Below, piece by piece: positions 62,316 through 64,000 of a DNA stretch of 64,000 nt; position 1 is the stretch's first letter; each line of letters begins with the position of its first letter. The position numbers were made by a program, and so were the translations under genes. The stretch covers positions 21,857,981 to 21,921,980 of the forward strand of contig JARWKL010000008.1 of the NCBI GenBank assembly GCA_029961685.1. The letters run 5' to 3'. Below the pieces are notes generated by a model. The model saw only the letters and a list, made by a program, of their open reading frames with translations. It was not told where the DNA came from and ran no database searches. Source of the stretch: Aristolochia californica. Taxonomy: Eukaryota; Streptophyta; Magnoliopsida; Piperales; Aristolochiaceae.

Positions 62316-64000
62316 ATTTTTTAACGGAGAGTTGACTCCCATTCCATAGGTTATTCCTTACCAAAATGTAGCCCATTACGCTTGATAAATCACTTTACAA
62401 TCATCTATGATCGTTAGGTCATCTTTTTGTTAAGGGCAAAATAATGGCTTGTTTGACTCAGGTAAATATCCCACCGCACGTTCACTAGAGAATTTAATGT
62501 TATTCTCTTTAAAAGGTATTGATCCATAGGTCATTTGCATCTTTAACATGTTTCATGCATGCATATCCATTTTTTAAAATGTGTAGAAAAATGTTTTTCT
62601 CATAAAATTCCAAGTTATTAGGGTTGAACAAGTGGAATTTCCCAAACTTGGATAACAAAACTTTTGTGCTCAATTGTGGTGTGTGAATAAATTTTATTCA
62701 CTTACATTCGTTTATTGCTTTAAATTCTTTCCATTCTTAAACTCTAAAATTTTCATTTTGGTGTGATCTATTTCCCTTTTATCTCTTTTTTTTTGTTTAC
62801 GAGATGAAGGGAAAGGAAAAACTCAAGTTTTGATTGAAAAAAAAAGTATACATCTAAAAATTAAATGCACAATGCACAAATGTAGAGAGAGATAATTCCA
62901 AAAAGTGTATGTAATTTTTGGGGATTGTAAACTCTATTTAGTTTTAATATATCAGGTTCTGCAATTGTCTAGAAAAGGAGGGGGGGATTTTTTACTAAGT
63001 GTTGACTCCCAATCCATAATTCATTCCTTTCAGAAATATAGACCGTTACGTATGATAAATATCTTTACAATCATCTGTGATCGTTAGTTCAGCTTTTTTT
63101 AAAAGGGCAAAATAATGGCTTGTTTGACTCGAGTAAATATCCCACCACATGTTGACTTGAGAATTTAATGTTATTCTGTTTAAAAGGTTTGGATCTATAG
63201 GTCATTTTCATCTTTAACAAGTTTCAAGCATGCATATCCATTTTTTAAAATGTGTAAAAAATATTTTTCTCTTAAAATTCTGAGTTATTAGAGTTGAACT
63301 AGTGGAATATCCAAAACTTGGATAAAAAAACTTTTGTGCTCATTTGTGGTGTGTGAATAAATTTATTTACTTACATTTGTTTATTGCTACATATTTTTTC
63401 CTTATATAAACTTTAAAATTTTCATTTTGTTGTGATCTATTTTCCTTTTATCTCTTTTTTTTGTAAACGAGATGAAGGGAAAGTGAAAACTCAACTTTTG
63501 ATTTAACAAAAGAGGATACATCTAAAAAGGAAATGCACAATGCAAAAAGTTAGAGAGAGATAATTCCAAAATGTGTCTGTAATTTTTTGGAAGTGTAAAT
63601 CTTTTTAGTTTTTTAAAATCTGGTTCTGCAATCGTCAGGAAAAGGGGGAGGCGGGGGATTGTTAACGGAGTGTTGACTCCCAATCCATAGATCATTCCTT
63701 ACCAAAATATAGCCGTTACTCATGATAAATCACTTTACAATCATCTGTGATGGTTAGGTAATCTCTTTAATATGGTCAAACTATTGGCTTGTTTGACTCG
63801 GGTAAATATCCCAACGCAAGTTCACTTGAGAATTTAATGTTATTCTACTTAAAAGGTTTGGATCCGTAGGTCATTTTCATCTTTAACATGTTTCAAACAT
63901 GCCTATACATTTTTTAAAACATTTGTAGATAAATCTTTTTATTATAAAATTCCGAGCTATTAGGGTTGAACTAGTGAAATTTCCCAAACTTGGATAACAA

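Larger units (their letters stand above)
15183..64000. repeat. Satellite array, right flank (about 73 monomers)
   Basis: Tandem monomers of about 650-680 bp, AT-rich. Landmarks recur in order: 'gaactagtggaatttccc', 'gaagggaaagtgaaaactc', 'gtagagagagataattcc', the G-rich island, 'tgttgactcccaatcc', 'gtttggatccataggtc' and 'aagcatgcatatcc'. The BamHI site GGATCC occurs once in most monomers. The array is continuous to the end of the window, with no gene, tRNA or other inserted element seen. Divergence between neighbours is moderate, but some blocks are nearly identical, indicating local amplification. Confidence 0.97.

Noticed and set aside
15183..64000. Dozens of open frames of 60-99 codons on both strands
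   Set aside because: They recur at the same monomer phase, differ by frameshifts between monomers and encode low-complexity Phe/Lys/Asn-rich peptides. They are chance frames in satellite DNA.
15183..64000. CRISPR-like array or other regularly spaced repeat system
   Set aside because: The whole 670-bp unit is repeated with no unique spacers; this is ordinary satellite DNA.

Overview
The window is plant nuclear DNA. It consists of an AT-rich satellite array (about 1-1465 and 15183-64000) interrupted by one 13.7-kb block of endogenous pararetrovirus (Caulimoviridae) sequence at 1466-15182. The plant assignment rests on the plant-virus gene set (30K-type movement protein, capsid protein with a CCHC knuckle), a primer-binding site for plant initiator tRNA-Met, and plant-type telomere heptamers at one junction. 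I cannot name the host species. I see no cellular protein gene, tRNA or rRNA.

Viral block. Copy A (1466-9001) is one complete turn of a circular genome of about 7,464 bp plus about 72 bp of terminal redundancy. In circular order it carries: TATA promoter (5224), long leader with tRNA-Met primer site (6346), ORF1 (6496-7179), movement protein (7172-8128), coiled-coil protein (8115-8534), two related 71-residue proteins (8531-8746 and 8748-8963), capsid protein (1496-3235 after wrap-around), and a large last ORF (3408-4881) behind a strong splice-acceptor sequence. Next comes an inverted 0.7-kb piece of the leader (9024-9728), and then partial copy B (9734-15182), which runs from the movement protein start to just upstream of the TATA box. 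Neighbouring ORFs overlap or abut (ATGA or similar), as expected for one polycistronic RNA. Most long ORFs are broken, and nearly every premature stop is a C-to-T or G-to-A transition relative to the other copy.

The main surprise is that the complete 7.46-kb circle encodes no protease, reverse transcriptase or RNase H. The capsid ORF ends at a stop shared by both copies, and the last ORF begins only about 170 bp later. The element is therefore either one segment of a multipartite caulimovirid or a defective genome replicated in trans. Other points of interest are the tandemly duplicated 71-residue genes, a predicted leader-to-last-ORF splice, and the inverted leader able to form double-stranded RNA.

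Satellite. The monomer is about 650-680 bp, with one BamHI site (GGATCC) in most monomers and a G-rich island per monomer within otherwise AT-rich DNA. Several higher-order repeats are visible: a 3-monomer unit of about 2.0 kb (15.2-18.5 kb), a near-identical 4-monomer duplication of 2,707 bp (30.05-35.45 kb), a 3-monomer unit of about 1.96 kb (38.6-44.5 kb) and a spacing of about 4.7 kb (44.5-55 kb). The satellite resumes almost in phase after the viral block, so the virus entered a pre-existing array. No gene is seen in 15183-64000; open frames there are chance frames in repeat DNA.
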